Below, in pieces: positions 34,845-42,820 of a stretch of 64,000 nucleotides of DNA. A program made the translations under genes and the position numbers. The stretch is from Wocania_A sp965224845 (GTDB taxonomy: Bacteria > Bacteroidota > Bacteroidia > Flavobacteriales > Flavobacteriaceae), in assembly GCA_965224845.1 (NCBI GenBank), contig CBDDAJ010000015.1:496001-560000 (forward strand), written 5' to 3'. Positions within the stretch are counted from its first letter, which is position 1; every line of letters begins with the position of its first letter. Under the pieces are notes generated by a model. That model worked only from the letters and a program-made list of their open reading frames with translations, did no database searches and had not been told where the DNA came from.

Positions 34845-36077
34845 ATGAAAAAACTGTTTTTAAATTTAATTGTTCTTTTAAGTTTTTCTTGTACTAATTC
34901 GCAGGAAAATAATATAGACCGAAATAAAATAAAAGAAGATTTAAACGAAATTATAAATGACATTGCTCAAAATTATGTTTATCTGCACGATAAAAATGTA
35001 GATTTAAAATGCATCAAAGCACATTACTCTAATAAGATAAAAAGCATAACAACGGAAGAAGAAACTGTTTTGCTTTTTGAATATTTACTTGACGAGTTTT
35101 ATGACAATCACCTGACTTTACGAACAAACCGGAATTCGTCATATCGCTTGTTTTCTCCTATTTATTCAACCATCGAACAAGGAAAACCTATTATTTCTAA
35201 TGTATGGTTAACTCAAATAGAACATTTGAATAAAAATATTATTGGGGCTGAAATTTTAAAATTTAACGGTATTGATTTCGAGCAGGTCATCAAGGGTTTT
35301 CCAACGCATTGTAATGATAAAGCCTTTCCTGAAACTAAAGAATGGATTACTAATAAAATTTTAGCTGGTCGTTATAATGAACCGCGAATATTGACTTTAA
35401 AGTTGCCTAACAAGAAAGTGATCGAACTGGATATAGATCAAATCAAGATAAAAAAAGACTCTGGTTTGCTTTCTGTTAAAACCAGGAATAACATTGGGAT
35501 TATAAGAATAAACAACTCACTTGGAAATGATAACCTGGTTAGTGCGTTTGATACAGCTTTAAATCGTTTACTAAACACTAAAGGTTTGATTATCGATTTA
35601 AGACATACAATATTTGGTGGAGACTCATACGAAGCTCGGGGTATTATGAGCAGATTTATTGATGTGCCTAAACCATACCAAAAGCACGCATACATGGCAA
35701 AATCGGAAAACAATCCAGATGTTGAGAGAAGCTGGATAGAATATGTAAGTCCTCGTGCTCTTCAATACAAAAACCCTGTGGTAATTTTAGTTGGGCGTTG
35801 GACAGGAAGCATGGGAGAAGGGCTTGCCGTTGGTTTTGAAGGAATGGGGAGAGCCGAAATCATAGGCTCTGAAATGAGAAGGCTGGCCGGAGAAGTTTAT
35901 GATTTTGGGTTTAAGCATCAAAAATATGGTTACAAGCTTTCTACGGCAAAGTTGTATCACATAAATGGAACCATTAGAGAAAAATATATCCCAACACATT
36001 ATGTGAAACAATCAACAAATAAAAAAGATGAAGTTCTCGAAAAAGGTATGGCATTAATTAATAAAATGGCCGAATAA
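34845..36077 (+). CDS. S41-family peptidase-like lipoprotein
   Basis: The product is 410 residues from ATG 34845 (a TTG three bases earlier is in frame but less likely). The N-terminus is a lipoprotein signal (lipobox LSFSC, lipidation Cys at about residue 16). The C-terminal half has the S41 tail-specific protease fold: the strand NNIGIIRINNSLG, GLIIDLRHT, and VVILVGRWTGSMGEG, where the Ser in GSMGEG is at the nucleophile position. A helical N-terminal region and a PDZ-like region (about 115-185) precede it. The catalytic Lys is not obvious to me, so activity is unproven. It stands alone between the Lol-like permease and convergent dusB. Confidence 0.8.
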   Translation: MKKLFLNLIVLLSFSCTNSQENNIDRNKIKEDLNEIINDIAQNYVYLHDKNVDLKCIKAHYSNKIKSITTEEETVLLFEYLLDEFYDNHLTLRTNRNSSYRLFSPIYSTIEQGKPIISNVWLTQIEHLNKNIIGAEILKFNGIDFEQVIKGFPTHCNDKAFPETKEWITNKILAGRYNEPRILTLKLPNKKVIELDIDQIKIKKDSGLLSVKTRNNIGIIRINNSLGNDNLVSAFDTALNRLLNTKGLIIDLRHTIFGGDSYEARGIMSRFIDVPKPYQKHAYMAKSENNPDVERSWIEYVSPRALQYKNPVVILVGRWTGSMGEGLAVGFEGMGRAEIIGSEMRRLAGEVYDFGFKHQKYGYKLSTAKLYHINGTIREKYIPTHYVKQSTNKKDEVLEKGMALINKMAE

Positions 36078-36092
36078 AGCAGTATCAGGCTT

Positions 36093-36190
36093 TAGCAAAC
36101 CCATGCAAAAGCGATAGCAGTGGTTAGCTTTTGGCGAGGCGTGCATCGAGCCAAAACTAGTAACGGATAGCGCGGTGGCTTGCCATTTGC
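36093..36190. repeat. GC-richer intergenic patch with hairpin, REP-like
   Basis: Between convergent genes lies a patch visibly richer in G+C than its surroundings. It contains a hairpin (TTTTGGC at 36129-36135 with GCCAAAA at 36150-36156 and a partly paired interior) and two related GATAGC motifs near 36113 and 36166. No coding frame is convincing. It looks like a dispersed intergenic repeat, but no second copy is visible in this window. Confidence 0.35.
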
Positions 36191-36200
36191 CAGCTATAAT

Positions 36201-37196
36201 TTATTCTGTAAACTGATGACCGGCAAATTTTTCCAACACCTCATCAAAGGCAGCAAACACATCTTTTGAATCGTCGCTGGTTACCATTTTCATGCGGTAT
36301 TCTTTAAAATGCGGAATTCCTTTAAAGTAATTCGTATAATGCCTTCTGGTTTCAAAAACCCCTAAAATTTCACCTTTCCAGTCGATAGCCATTTGTAAAT
36401 GTCTGCGAGCGGCCTCTACCCGTTCTTCTAAAGTAATAGGTGCTAAATGTTTCCCGGTTTTAAAAAAGTGTTTTACCTGTTTAAAAAACCATGGGTTTCC
36501 AATACTGGCACGACCAATCATAGCGCCATCAAGCCCATAACTATCCCGCATTTCCATGGCTCTTTCCGGAGATGTTATATCGCCGTTTCCAAACACTGGA
36601 ATGTGCATTCGCGGATTATTTTTAACCTCGGCAATGGGCTTCCAATCGGCATCCCCTTTATACATTTGTGCGCGTGTACGCCCATGAATCGCAATAGCTT
36701 TACAACCTACATCCTGCAAACGCTCAGCCACCTCAACTATTTTTATTGAGTCGTGGTCCCAGCCCAAACGTGTTTTTACCGTAACAGGAATATTGGTGCG
36801 TTTCACCATTTCTGCAGTAAGCCGTTCCATTAAACAGATGTCTTTTAATATCCCCGCACCAGCGCCTTTACTTACTACTTTTTTTACGGGGCAGCCAAAA
36901 TTAATATCGATAATATCGGGGTTTGAAGCCGAAACAATATCGATAGTCTGTAACATACTATCTAAATTCGCACCAAATATTTGAATTCCCACAGGGCGTT
37001 CTTTCTCGTAAATATCAAGCTTCATGACACTTTTTGCTGCATTACGGATAAGGCCTTCGCTTGATACAAATTCAGTATAAACCACATCGGCTCCTTGCTC
37101 TTTACACAAGGCTCGAAAAGGCGGGTCGCTAACATCTTCCATTGGCGCTAAAAGCAATGGGAAATCCGGTAGTTCTATGTGGTCTATTTTTACCAA
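36201..37196 (-). CDS. dusB: tRNA-dihydrouridine synthase B
   Basis: The product is 331 residues. It is a TIM-barrel FMN enzyme that reduces uridines in the tRNA D-loop. Family marks are LLLAPMEDVSDPPFR near the N-terminus, VYTEFVSSEGL, the catalytic-cysteine motif INFGCPVKKVVSKGAGAG with C102, VTVKTRLGWD, IAIHGRTR and GNGDI with GAMIGRA for the FMN phosphate. It is full length with a normal start. It lies on the minus strand downstream of a small membrane protein gene (26 bases), possibly co-transcribed with it, and converges on the S41 gene. Confidence 0.95.
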   Translation of the reverse strand: MVKIDHIELPDFPLLLAPMEDVSDPPFRALCKEQGADVVYTEFVSSEGLIRNAAKSVMKLDIYEKERPVGIQIFGANLDSMLQTIDIVSASNPDIIDINFGCPVKKVVSKGAGAGILKDICLMERLTAEMVKRTNIPVTVKTRLGWDHDSIKIVEVAERLQDVGCKAIAIHGRTRAQMYKGDADWKPIAEVKNNPRMHIPVFGNGDITSPERAMEMRDSYGLDGAMIGRASIGNPWFFKQVKHFFKTGKHLAPITLEERVEAARRHLQMAIDWKGEILGVFETRRHYTNYFKGIPHFKEYRMKMVTSDDSKDVFAAFDEVLEKFAGHQFTE

Positions 37197-37222
37197 GCCA
37201 TGTTAATTTTGGCGCAAAATTA

Positions 37223-37606
37223 CTATTTTTTTCTTGTTAACACCCAAATACCATAAAATCCTAATACCAATTCACCTATTGCTCCATATAAATAGGCATT
37301 TGTTGGTATGCCATCAATTACAATGCTAATGAGTCTTCCAAAACCTAAGCCCAGCATAAAAACCATATTAGTTACTAAAGCCATTTTTAAATATTGTACT
37401 TTAAAAATGCCAAGTACCCAAAGTGATGAAAAGCCTATATACAAGCCCATAAAAGCTTTAAAAGCATTAAACTCATCAACAGTATTTAAGTGAATATCAA
37501 ATTCGGAATCGGGGGCAAACCCGTATAATAATGCCACAGGAACTACAATAATTACCGAAATAATTAAATGTATTTTAAAAAGGACGCTTTGCTTTTGTAA
37601 GGTCAT
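37223..37606 (-). CDS. Small four-helix membrane protein of unknown function
   Basis: The product is 127 residues with four predicted membrane helices (about 10-27, 46-66, 74-94, 100-122), a short cytoplasmic start and a lysine-rich end (RKK). No motif is recognised; similar small integral membrane proteins are common in Flavobacteriaceae. It is transcribed toward dusB on the minus strand, 26 bases before it, and divergently from the Lgt-like operon 81 bases away. It might share regulation with either. Confidence 0.65.
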   Translation of the reverse strand: MTLQKQSVLFKIHLIISVIIVVPVALLYGFAPDSEFDIHLNTVDEFNAFKAFMGLYIGFSSLWVLGIFKVQYLKMALVTNMVFMLGLGFGRLISIVIDGIPTNAYLYGAIGELVLGFYGIWVLTRKK

Positions 37607-37687
37607 ATTAAATCTATGATGCTATCAAAAATAAGGAAGATATCTTTAGCATATAAAAATCTGCTATATTTATAAAAAATTCATGCC

Positions 37688-38431
37688 TTGCACATTCCAT
37701 TCGAACCTCAACTTTTTGGTTTTAATATTAATATTCATTTAATTTTAGAATACTTAGCCTTTTTTGTTGCGTACAGGTACTATGTGATTTTAAGACGACA
37801 AAGTAATGACCCGATCTCTTCAAACAACAGGCTGTCTATTATTCTTGGTGCTGCTTTAGGGGCATTAATTGGTTCGCGATTAGTTGGTTTTTTAGAAAAC
37901 CCTATGGTTGAATTTTCTAAAGCAATCTTTATTCAATTACTTAATACCAAAACCATTATGGGTGGTTTGTTTGGTGGTTTGTTAGGGGTTGAACTTGCTA
38001 AAAAGTATATTGGCGAAACACAATCTTCAGGAGATTTATTTGTGTTTCCAATTATTCTTGGAATATTTATTGGAAGAATAGGTTGCTTTCTGTCTGGAAT
38101 TAATGAGTTTACCTATGGTATGGAAACGGCATCAGTTTTTGGTATGAATCTTGGCGATAATATTTTACGGCACCCCATATCTTTATACGAATTGGTTTTT
38201 CTTAGCATCCTGTTTTTTAGTTTAAAACATATACAAAAGCATAATAATTTAAAAGATGGAGGTTTATTTAAATGGTTTATGATACTGTACTTTGGCTTTA
38301 GGTTTTTTATAGAGTTTTTAAAACCAAATGTATTTTATATTCTTGGGTTTAGTACGATCCAACTTTTATGTGTAATTTGTTGGTTTTATTATTCGAAATT
38401 TATTATTCAAAATATAAAATATGCCCGTTAG
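37688..38431 (+). CDS. Divergent Lgt-like (prolipoprotein diacylglyceryl transferase family) membrane protein
   Basis: The product is 247 residues from a TTG start (the ATG five bases upstream is out of frame). It has seven hydrophobic segments and Lgt-family landmarks: MGGLFGGLLG (about 91-100), GRIGCFLSG (129-137), HPISLYE (162-168) and FRFFIEF (204-210). The Arg of GRIG and the Arg/Glu pair of FRFFIEF, matching E. coli Arg143, Arg239 and Glu243, are present. But the position of essential Asn146 is Cys (C133), His103 is Met, and the GEL-W-G stretch is altered. It probably is not the housekeeping Lgt and may act on another lipid or acceptor. It overlaps the radical SAM gene by 11 bases. Confidence 0.75.
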   Translation: MHIPFEPQLFGFNINIHLILEYLAFFVAYRYYVILRRQSNDPISSNNRLSIILGAALGALIGSRLVGFLENPMVEFSKAIFIQLLNTKTIMGGLFGGLLGVELAKKYIGETQSSGDLFVFPIILGIFIGRIGCFLSGINEFTYGMETASVFGMNLGDNILRHPISLYELVFLSILFFSLKHIQKHNNLKDGGLFKWFMILYFGFRFFIEFLKPNVFYILGFSTIQLLCVICWFYYSKFIIQNIKYAR

Positions 38432-39815
38432 AAAATATACCTACTACGATTTTACGCTAAGCCTGTGCCCTGAATGCTTAAAGCGGGTTGATGCCAAAAT
38501 AGTTTTTGAAAACGATAAGGTATATATGCTAAAACGCTGCCATGAACATGGTAATTCTAAAGTATTGATTGCTGATGATATTGCATATTATAAAAACATC
38601 AGAAACTACAATAAACCCAGTGAAACACCATATACATTTAACACCAAAACGCATTATGGCTGCCCATACGATTGTGGCTTATGTCCGGACCACGAACAGC
38701 ATTCTTGCCTAACCGTTGTTGAAGTAACCGATCGGTGTAATTTAACCTGTCCAACCTGTTATGCAGGGTCTTCTCCAACTTATGGGAGGCACCGTACTTT
38801 AGATGAAGTTAAGCTTATGCTCGACACTATTGTAAAAAATGAAAAAGAGCCTGATGTGGTTCAAATTTCTGGTGGCGAGCCTACTATTCATCCGCAATTT
38901 TTTGAAATTTTAGATTATGCCAAATCGCTGCCCATTAGGCATTTAATGCTAAATACAAACGGCATTAAAATTGCTAAAGATTTTGCTTTCGCAGAACGGC
39001 TTAAAAGTTATGCTCCGGATTTTGAGATTTATTTACAGTTTGATTCTTTTGAAAATGAGGTACTGCAAGAATTGCGAGGAGCAGATTTGAGTGACATTCG
39101 GAAGCAAGCACTTGAAAACCTGAACAAGCTCAACCTGTCTACAACCCTGGTTATTACCCTTCAGAAAGGCTTAAACGACCACGAAATAGGAAAGATCATT
39201 GACTATGCGCTCCAACAAAAATGTGTAAGAGGAGTTACGTTTCAGCCTACCCAAATTGCAGGGCGGTTAGATCATTTTAATCCGGAAACAGATCGCATAA
39301 CACTAACTGAGGTCCGTAGAAAAATATTAGAGCAAAGCTCCGTTTTTAATCCAGACGATTTATTACCTGTGCCCTGCAACCCCGATGCTTTAGTTATGGG
39401 TTACGCCTTAAAGTTAGATGGCGATGTATTTCCTTTAACACGATATATCAACCCGAATGATTTATTAGACAACAGTAAAAACACTATTATTTATGAGCAA
39501 GACGAGCAATTACACGGAAAGATGATCGAACTGTTTAGCACTGGAAATTCTGTTGAAGTTGCCGAAGAAAACTTAAAATCTATTATGTGTTGTTTGCCAA
39601 ATATTGATGCACCTAACCTGGGATACGACAATTTATTTCGTATTATTATCATGCAATTTATTGATGCTTACAACTTTGATGTGCGTGCTATAAAAAAATC
39701 TTGCGTACATATTGTAGATAAAGACAATAAAATTATTCCGTTTGAAACCATGAACTTGTTTTATAGGGATGATAAAAAAGAGCGATTAGAAAAACTTAGA
39801 CAAGAAGCATTATGA
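38421..39815 (+). CDS. Radical SAM protein of COG1964 / tetraether-synthase (MJ0619) type
   Basis: The product is 464 residues. The radical SAM motif is C106-x3-C110-x2-C113 (DRCNLTCPTCYAGS) with ISGGEPT following. Upstream lie a rubredoxin-like zinc/iron site (C16, C19, C40 and nearby His) and a cysteine cluster C81, C85, C88, C96 that could hold an auxiliary iron-sulfur cluster; further Cys occur near 357 and 392-393. This arrangement is that of the COG1964 family, to which M. jannaschii MJ0619, shown to join lipid tails in tetraether synthesis, belongs. The bacterial substrate here is unknown. Coupling to an Lgt-like lipid enzyme (11-base overlap) favours a lipid substrate. It overlaps the next small gene by ATGA. 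Confidence 0.8.
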   Translation: MPVRKYTYYDFTLSLCPECLKRVDAKIVFENDKVYMLKRCHEHGNSKVLIADDIAYYKNIRNYNKPSETPYTFNTKTHYGCPYDCGLCPDHEQHSCLTVVEVTDRCNLTCPTCYAGSSPTYGRHRTLDEVKLMLDTIVKNEKEPDVVQISGGEPTIHPQFFEILDYAKSLPIRHLMLNTNGIKIAKDFAFAERLKSYAPDFEIYLQFDSFENEVLQELRGADLSDIRKQALENLNKLNLSTTLVITLQKGLNDHEIGKIIDYALQQKCVRGVTFQPTQIAGRLDHFNPETDRITLTEVRRKILEQSSVFNPDDLLPVPCNPDALVMGYALKLDGDVFPLTRYINPNDLLDNSKNTIIYEQDEQLHGKMIELFSTGNSVEVAEENLKSIMCCLPNIDAPNLGYDNLFRIIIMQFIDAYNFDVRAIKKSCVHIVDKDNKIIPFETMNLFYRDDKKERLEKLRQEAL

Positions 39816-40012
39816 AATTATTAATTGAAGGCGATGCATTATTATGGGGGATATTGTTATTACTTTTTTTAGCCTTTGGCGTGCCAATTATTTTATTAAT
39901 TATTGGAATAGCCTTACGGAATAAAAACAAGCAAAAATCTAAAGGCTTTTTAATTGCCGCTGCTGTATACACTATAATTGGCTTAGGGGTTTGCGGCAGC
40001 ATGATGATTTAA
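39812..40012 (+). CDS. Tiny membrane protein with CGSMM C-terminus (paralogue 1)
   Basis: The product is 66 residues with two membrane helices (about 10-32 and 47-64) separated by a basic loop (RNKNKQKSKG) and a C-terminal VCGSMMI. The start codon overlaps the stop of the radical SAM gene (ATGA), indicating translational coupling. The following gene encodes a protein of the same design, including the basic loop and ICGSMML end. No known family. The conserved cysteine at the membrane edge may be functional, for example as a lipid or cluster ligand, but that is speculation. Confidence 0.7.
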   Translation: MKLLIEGDALLWGILLLLFLAFGVPIILLIIGIALRNKNKQKSKGFLIAAAVYTIIGLGVCGSMMI

Positions 40013-40023
40013 ACTACAAAATT

Positions 40024-40227
40024 ATGATATACCTTTTAAGTCCGAATATGAATTTAGATGGTTTGATATACTTAATACTAGCCATTCTGTTTGGTCCGGC
40101 AATTTTATTAACCATTATTGGGTTAATTGTTTTAAAAAAGCATAAAAAAGCAGCCAAAGTACTATTCATTCTTGCTGTTGTTTACGTGATTATAAGTTTA
40201 GGAATTTGTGGTAGTATGATGCTGTAG
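40024..40227 (+). CDS. Tiny membrane protein with CGSMM C-terminus (paralogue 2)
   Basis: The product is 67 residues from ATG 40024; the upstream in-frame TTG at 39991 would add eleven polar residues overlapping the previous gene and is less likely. It has two membrane helices (about 15-35 and 45-62) with the basic loop LKKHKKAAK and ends ICGSMML, mirroring the previous gene. It lies 11 bases after it and completes the four-gene Lgt-like / radical SAM operon. Function unknown; the repeated motif suggests the two form a pair. Confidence 0.7.
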   Translation: MIYLLSPNMNLDGLIYLILAILFGPAILLTIIGLIVLKKHKKAAKVLFILAVVYVIISLGICGSMML

Positions 40228-40289
40228 TGAAATACAATAGGGATTTGGTTTTTATAGCTCTAACAGCTTTAAACTTCACTTAATTCCTC

Positions 40290-40297
40290 TATATTTG
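40290..40297 (+). promoter_or_regulatory. -7 promoter box for lepA
   Basis: TATATTTG followed by C matches the Bacteroidota -7 consensus, 28 bases before the lepA ATG. The -33 element is not clear. Confidence 0.45.
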
Positions 40298-40325
40298 CAA
40301 ATTATATCTAGGTATAGATTACTTT

Positions 40326-42122
40326 ATGAAACACATTAGAAATTTTTGCATTATTGCGCATATTGATCATGGAAAGAGTACGCTTGCAGACCGCTTGTTA
40401 GATTACACGGGTTCTGTAACGGCCAGAGAAAAACAAGACCAATTGTTAGATAATATGGATTTGGAGCGCGAACGCGGTATTACAATTAAATCGCACGCCA
40501 TTCAAATGGATTACGAGTACGAAGGAGAAAAATACATTTTAAATTTAATTGACACTCCGGGTCATGTAGATTTCTCATACGAAGTATCTCGATCTATCGC
40601 TGCCTGCGAAGGTGCATTATTAATTGTTGATGCAGCACAAAGCATACAGGCGCAGACCATTTCTAATTTATACCTGGCTTTAGAAAACGATCTGGAAATT
40701 ATTCCGGTTTTAAACAAGGTAGATTTACCCAGTGCAAACCCTGAAGAGGTTACCGATGATATTGTTGATTTACTGGGTTGCGCCCCTGAAGAAGTCATTC
40801 ATGCCAGTGGAAAAACAGGATTTGGAGTAGACAATGTTCTTGCGGCCATTATTGAACGTATTCCGGCACCAAAAGGCGACCCTAAAGCACCTCTGCAGGC
40901 ATTAATTTTTGATTCGGTTTACAATACCTTTAGAGGTATTGAAACTTACTTTAGAGTGTTTAATGGTGAAATAAAAAAGGGACAACATATTAAATTTGTT
41001 GCTACCGATAAAGATTATTATGCTGATGAAATTGGAACATTAAAACTCACCCAAGTTGCAAAACAAACCGTAAAAGCAGGTGATGTTGGTTATCTGATTA
41101 CAGGAATTAAAACAGCTAAAGAGGTAAAGGTAGGAGATACTATTACCGATTTTGCAAAGCCTACCACCAATATAGTTGAAGGCTTTGAAGATGTAAAGCC
41201 AATGGTTTTTGCAGGTATATATCCTGTAGATACTGAAGATTACGAAGACCTTCGTGCGTCTATGGAAAAGCTACAACTTAATGATGCTTCTTTAGTCTTT
41301 CAGCCGGAAAGTTCTGCTGCCTTAGGCTTTGGTTTTCGTTGTGGGTTTTTAGGTATGCTACACATGGAAATTATCCAAGAACGCTTAGAACGTGAGTTTG
41401 ATATGACCGTTATTACAACGGTACCCAATGTGTCTTATCATGCTTATACCAATAAGGCTCCTGACGACATTATTATTGTAAATAACCCTTCTGATTTACC
41501 AGAACCTTCAACGCTAAACCGTGTTGAAGAACCTTATATTAAGGCCACTATTATTACTAAAGCTGATTTTGTTGGTAACGTGATGTCCTTATGTATTGAA
41601 AAGCGAGGTATCATTACTAATCAAACCTATTTAACCACCGAGCGTGTTGAATTAACTTTTGAAATGCCTTTAGCAGAGATTGTTTTTGATTTTTACGACA
41701 GATTAAAAACAGTATCCAAGGGTTATGCTTCTTTTGATTATCATCCCATTGGTATGAAACCGTCTAAACTGGTACGTTTAGATATTTTATTAAACGCACA
41801 ACCTGTTGATGCGCTTTCTGCTTTAATTCATGCTGATAATGCCCAATTTATCGGGCGTAAAATGTGTGAGAAGTTAAAAGAGCTTATTCCTCGTCAACAA
41901 TTTGATATTCCTATTCAAGCTGCTATTGGTGCTAAAATTATTTCGCGTGAAACCATTAAAGCCCTTCGTAAAGATGTTACTGCCAAATGTTATGGTGGGG
42001 ATATTTCGCGTAAGCGTAAGCTTTTAGAAAAGCAGAAAAAAGGTAAAAAGCGTATGCGACAAGTGGGTAATGTTGAGATCCCGCAACAAGCGTTTATGGC
42101 GGTTTTAAAGTTGAATGATTAA
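40326..42122 (+). CDS. lepA: Elongation factor 4 (LepA)
   Basis: The product is 598 residues, the family length. GTPase motifs are G1 AHIDHGKST, G2 around RERGITIKS, G3 DTPGHVDF, G4 NKVD and G5 ASGKTG. The EF4-specific C-terminal domain is present (GGDISRKRKLLEKQKKGKKR near the end). LepA binds the ribosome and promotes back-translocation and/or 30S assembly. It is single, with its own -7 box, and converges on the response regulator at 42138 with only 15 bases between. A weak hairpin (GGTTTA-aa-TAAACC then CTTTTT, 42135-42154) spans the convergent stops. Confidence 0.97.
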   Translation: MKHIRNFCIIAHIDHGKSTLADRLLDYTGSVTAREKQDQLLDNMDLERERGITIKSHAIQMDYEYEGEKYILNLIDTPGHVDFSYEVSRSIAACEGALLIVDAAQSIQAQTISNLYLALENDLEIIPVLNKVDLPSANPEEVTDDIVDLLGCAPEEVIHASGKTGFGVDNVLAAIIERIPAPKGDPKAPLQALIFDSVYNTFRGIETYFRVFNGEIKKGQHIKFVATDKDYYADEIGTLKLTQVAKQTVKAGDVGYLITGIKTAKEVKVGDTITDFAKPTTNIVEGFEDVKPMVFAGIYPVDTEDYEDLRASMEKLQLNDASLVFQPESSAALGFGFRCGFLGMLHMEIIQERLEREFDMTVITTVPNVSYHAYTNKAPDDIIIVNNPSDLPEPSTLNRVEEPYIKATIITKADFVGNVMSLCIEKRGIITNQTYLTTERVELTFEMPLAEIVFDFYDRLKTVSKGYASFDYHPIGMKPSKLVRLDILLNAQPVDALSALIHADNAQFIGRKMCEKLKELIPRQQFDIPIQAAIGAKIISRETIKALRKDVTAKCYGGDISRKRKLLEKQKKGKKRMRQVGNVEIPQQAFMAVLKLND

Positions 42123-42137
42123 GCGTTTCAAACAGGT

Positions 42138-42809
42138 TTAAATAAACCCTTTTTCTTCAGCCATTTTAATTAAGTTTCTATCGCTTTTTACGCTAAAAAC
42201 TTCTTTTAAAATACGTTTTCTCTTCTCGATTGCAGAAACTGAAAGAGGTATTATTCTTGACAATTCACTCATTTTACAGCCTTTAGACAGTTCATACAAT
42301 ATCTTTCTGTCGAATTCATCAAGATAAAAATCATTAGTAGTCAGTTTTCGCATTAACTCAATAACCGTTTTACTATAATAAGGCCGATCTTTAATAATAG
42401 TCTCTATAGCTAAAATTAACTCCTGTGGGTCTAAGTCATTTTTAATTAAAAACGCATCGGGATTAATGCTCTTAAAAATAGTATTGATCAAATAATTATC
42501 GTTATATGTTGTCGCTATTACTATTTTAGCTTCAGAGAAAAGCGCTCTTATTTTAATTCCCAGATCTTCACCAGAAATTATTTTACCATCTTTTGATGGG
42601 GGCAATTTAATATCTAAAAAAATAAGGTCTAGTTCTTGATCTTTAACCGCTTTTTTAATTTTAGAATAGGCAAGGTCGCAATTATTAGCCCTATCGATAT
42701 TAAACTTTAACTTATCGTTTTTAGAACTTATACATAAGAGTGCATTTTTATAAGCTTCTATAATGAGTGGATGATCTTCAATAATTAAAATATTGTACTG
42801 CTTAATCAT
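42138..42809 (-). CDS. Response regulator (receiver + HTH) paired with TPR kinase
   Basis: The product is 223 residues. The receiver has E11/D12, phospho-acceptor D66 (LIFLDIKLP), T100 and K123; the C-terminal part is a helix-turn-helix domain (SVSAIEKRKRILKEVF). It aligns end to end with the regulator at 6781-7458, sharing PPSK, GEDLG, YNDNYxxNxIxxSxNPxxFLIKxD and ILYELSKG. It lies 11 bases after the kinase at 42821 and should be its partner. The second kinase copy (45022-47049) has no regulator of its own next to it and may use this one or the paralogue at 6781. Confidence 0.9.
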   Translation of the reverse strand: MIKQYNILIIEDHPLIIEAYKNALLCISSKNDKLKFNIDRANNCDLAYSKIKKAVKDQELDLIFLDIKLPPSKDGKIISGEDLGIKIRALFSEAKIVIATTYNDNYLINTIFKSINPDAFLIKNDLDPQELILAIETIIKDRPYYSKTVIELMRKLTTNDFYLDEFDRKILYELSKGCKMSELSRIIPLSVSAIEKRKRILKEVFSVKSDRNLIKMAEEKGFI

Positions 42810-42820
42810 AGGTTTAGATT

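Noticed and set aside
39991..40227. Longer start for the second tiny membrane protein
   Set aside because: The TTG start would overlap the previous gene and add a polar tail absent from the paralogue; ATG 40024 is preferred.
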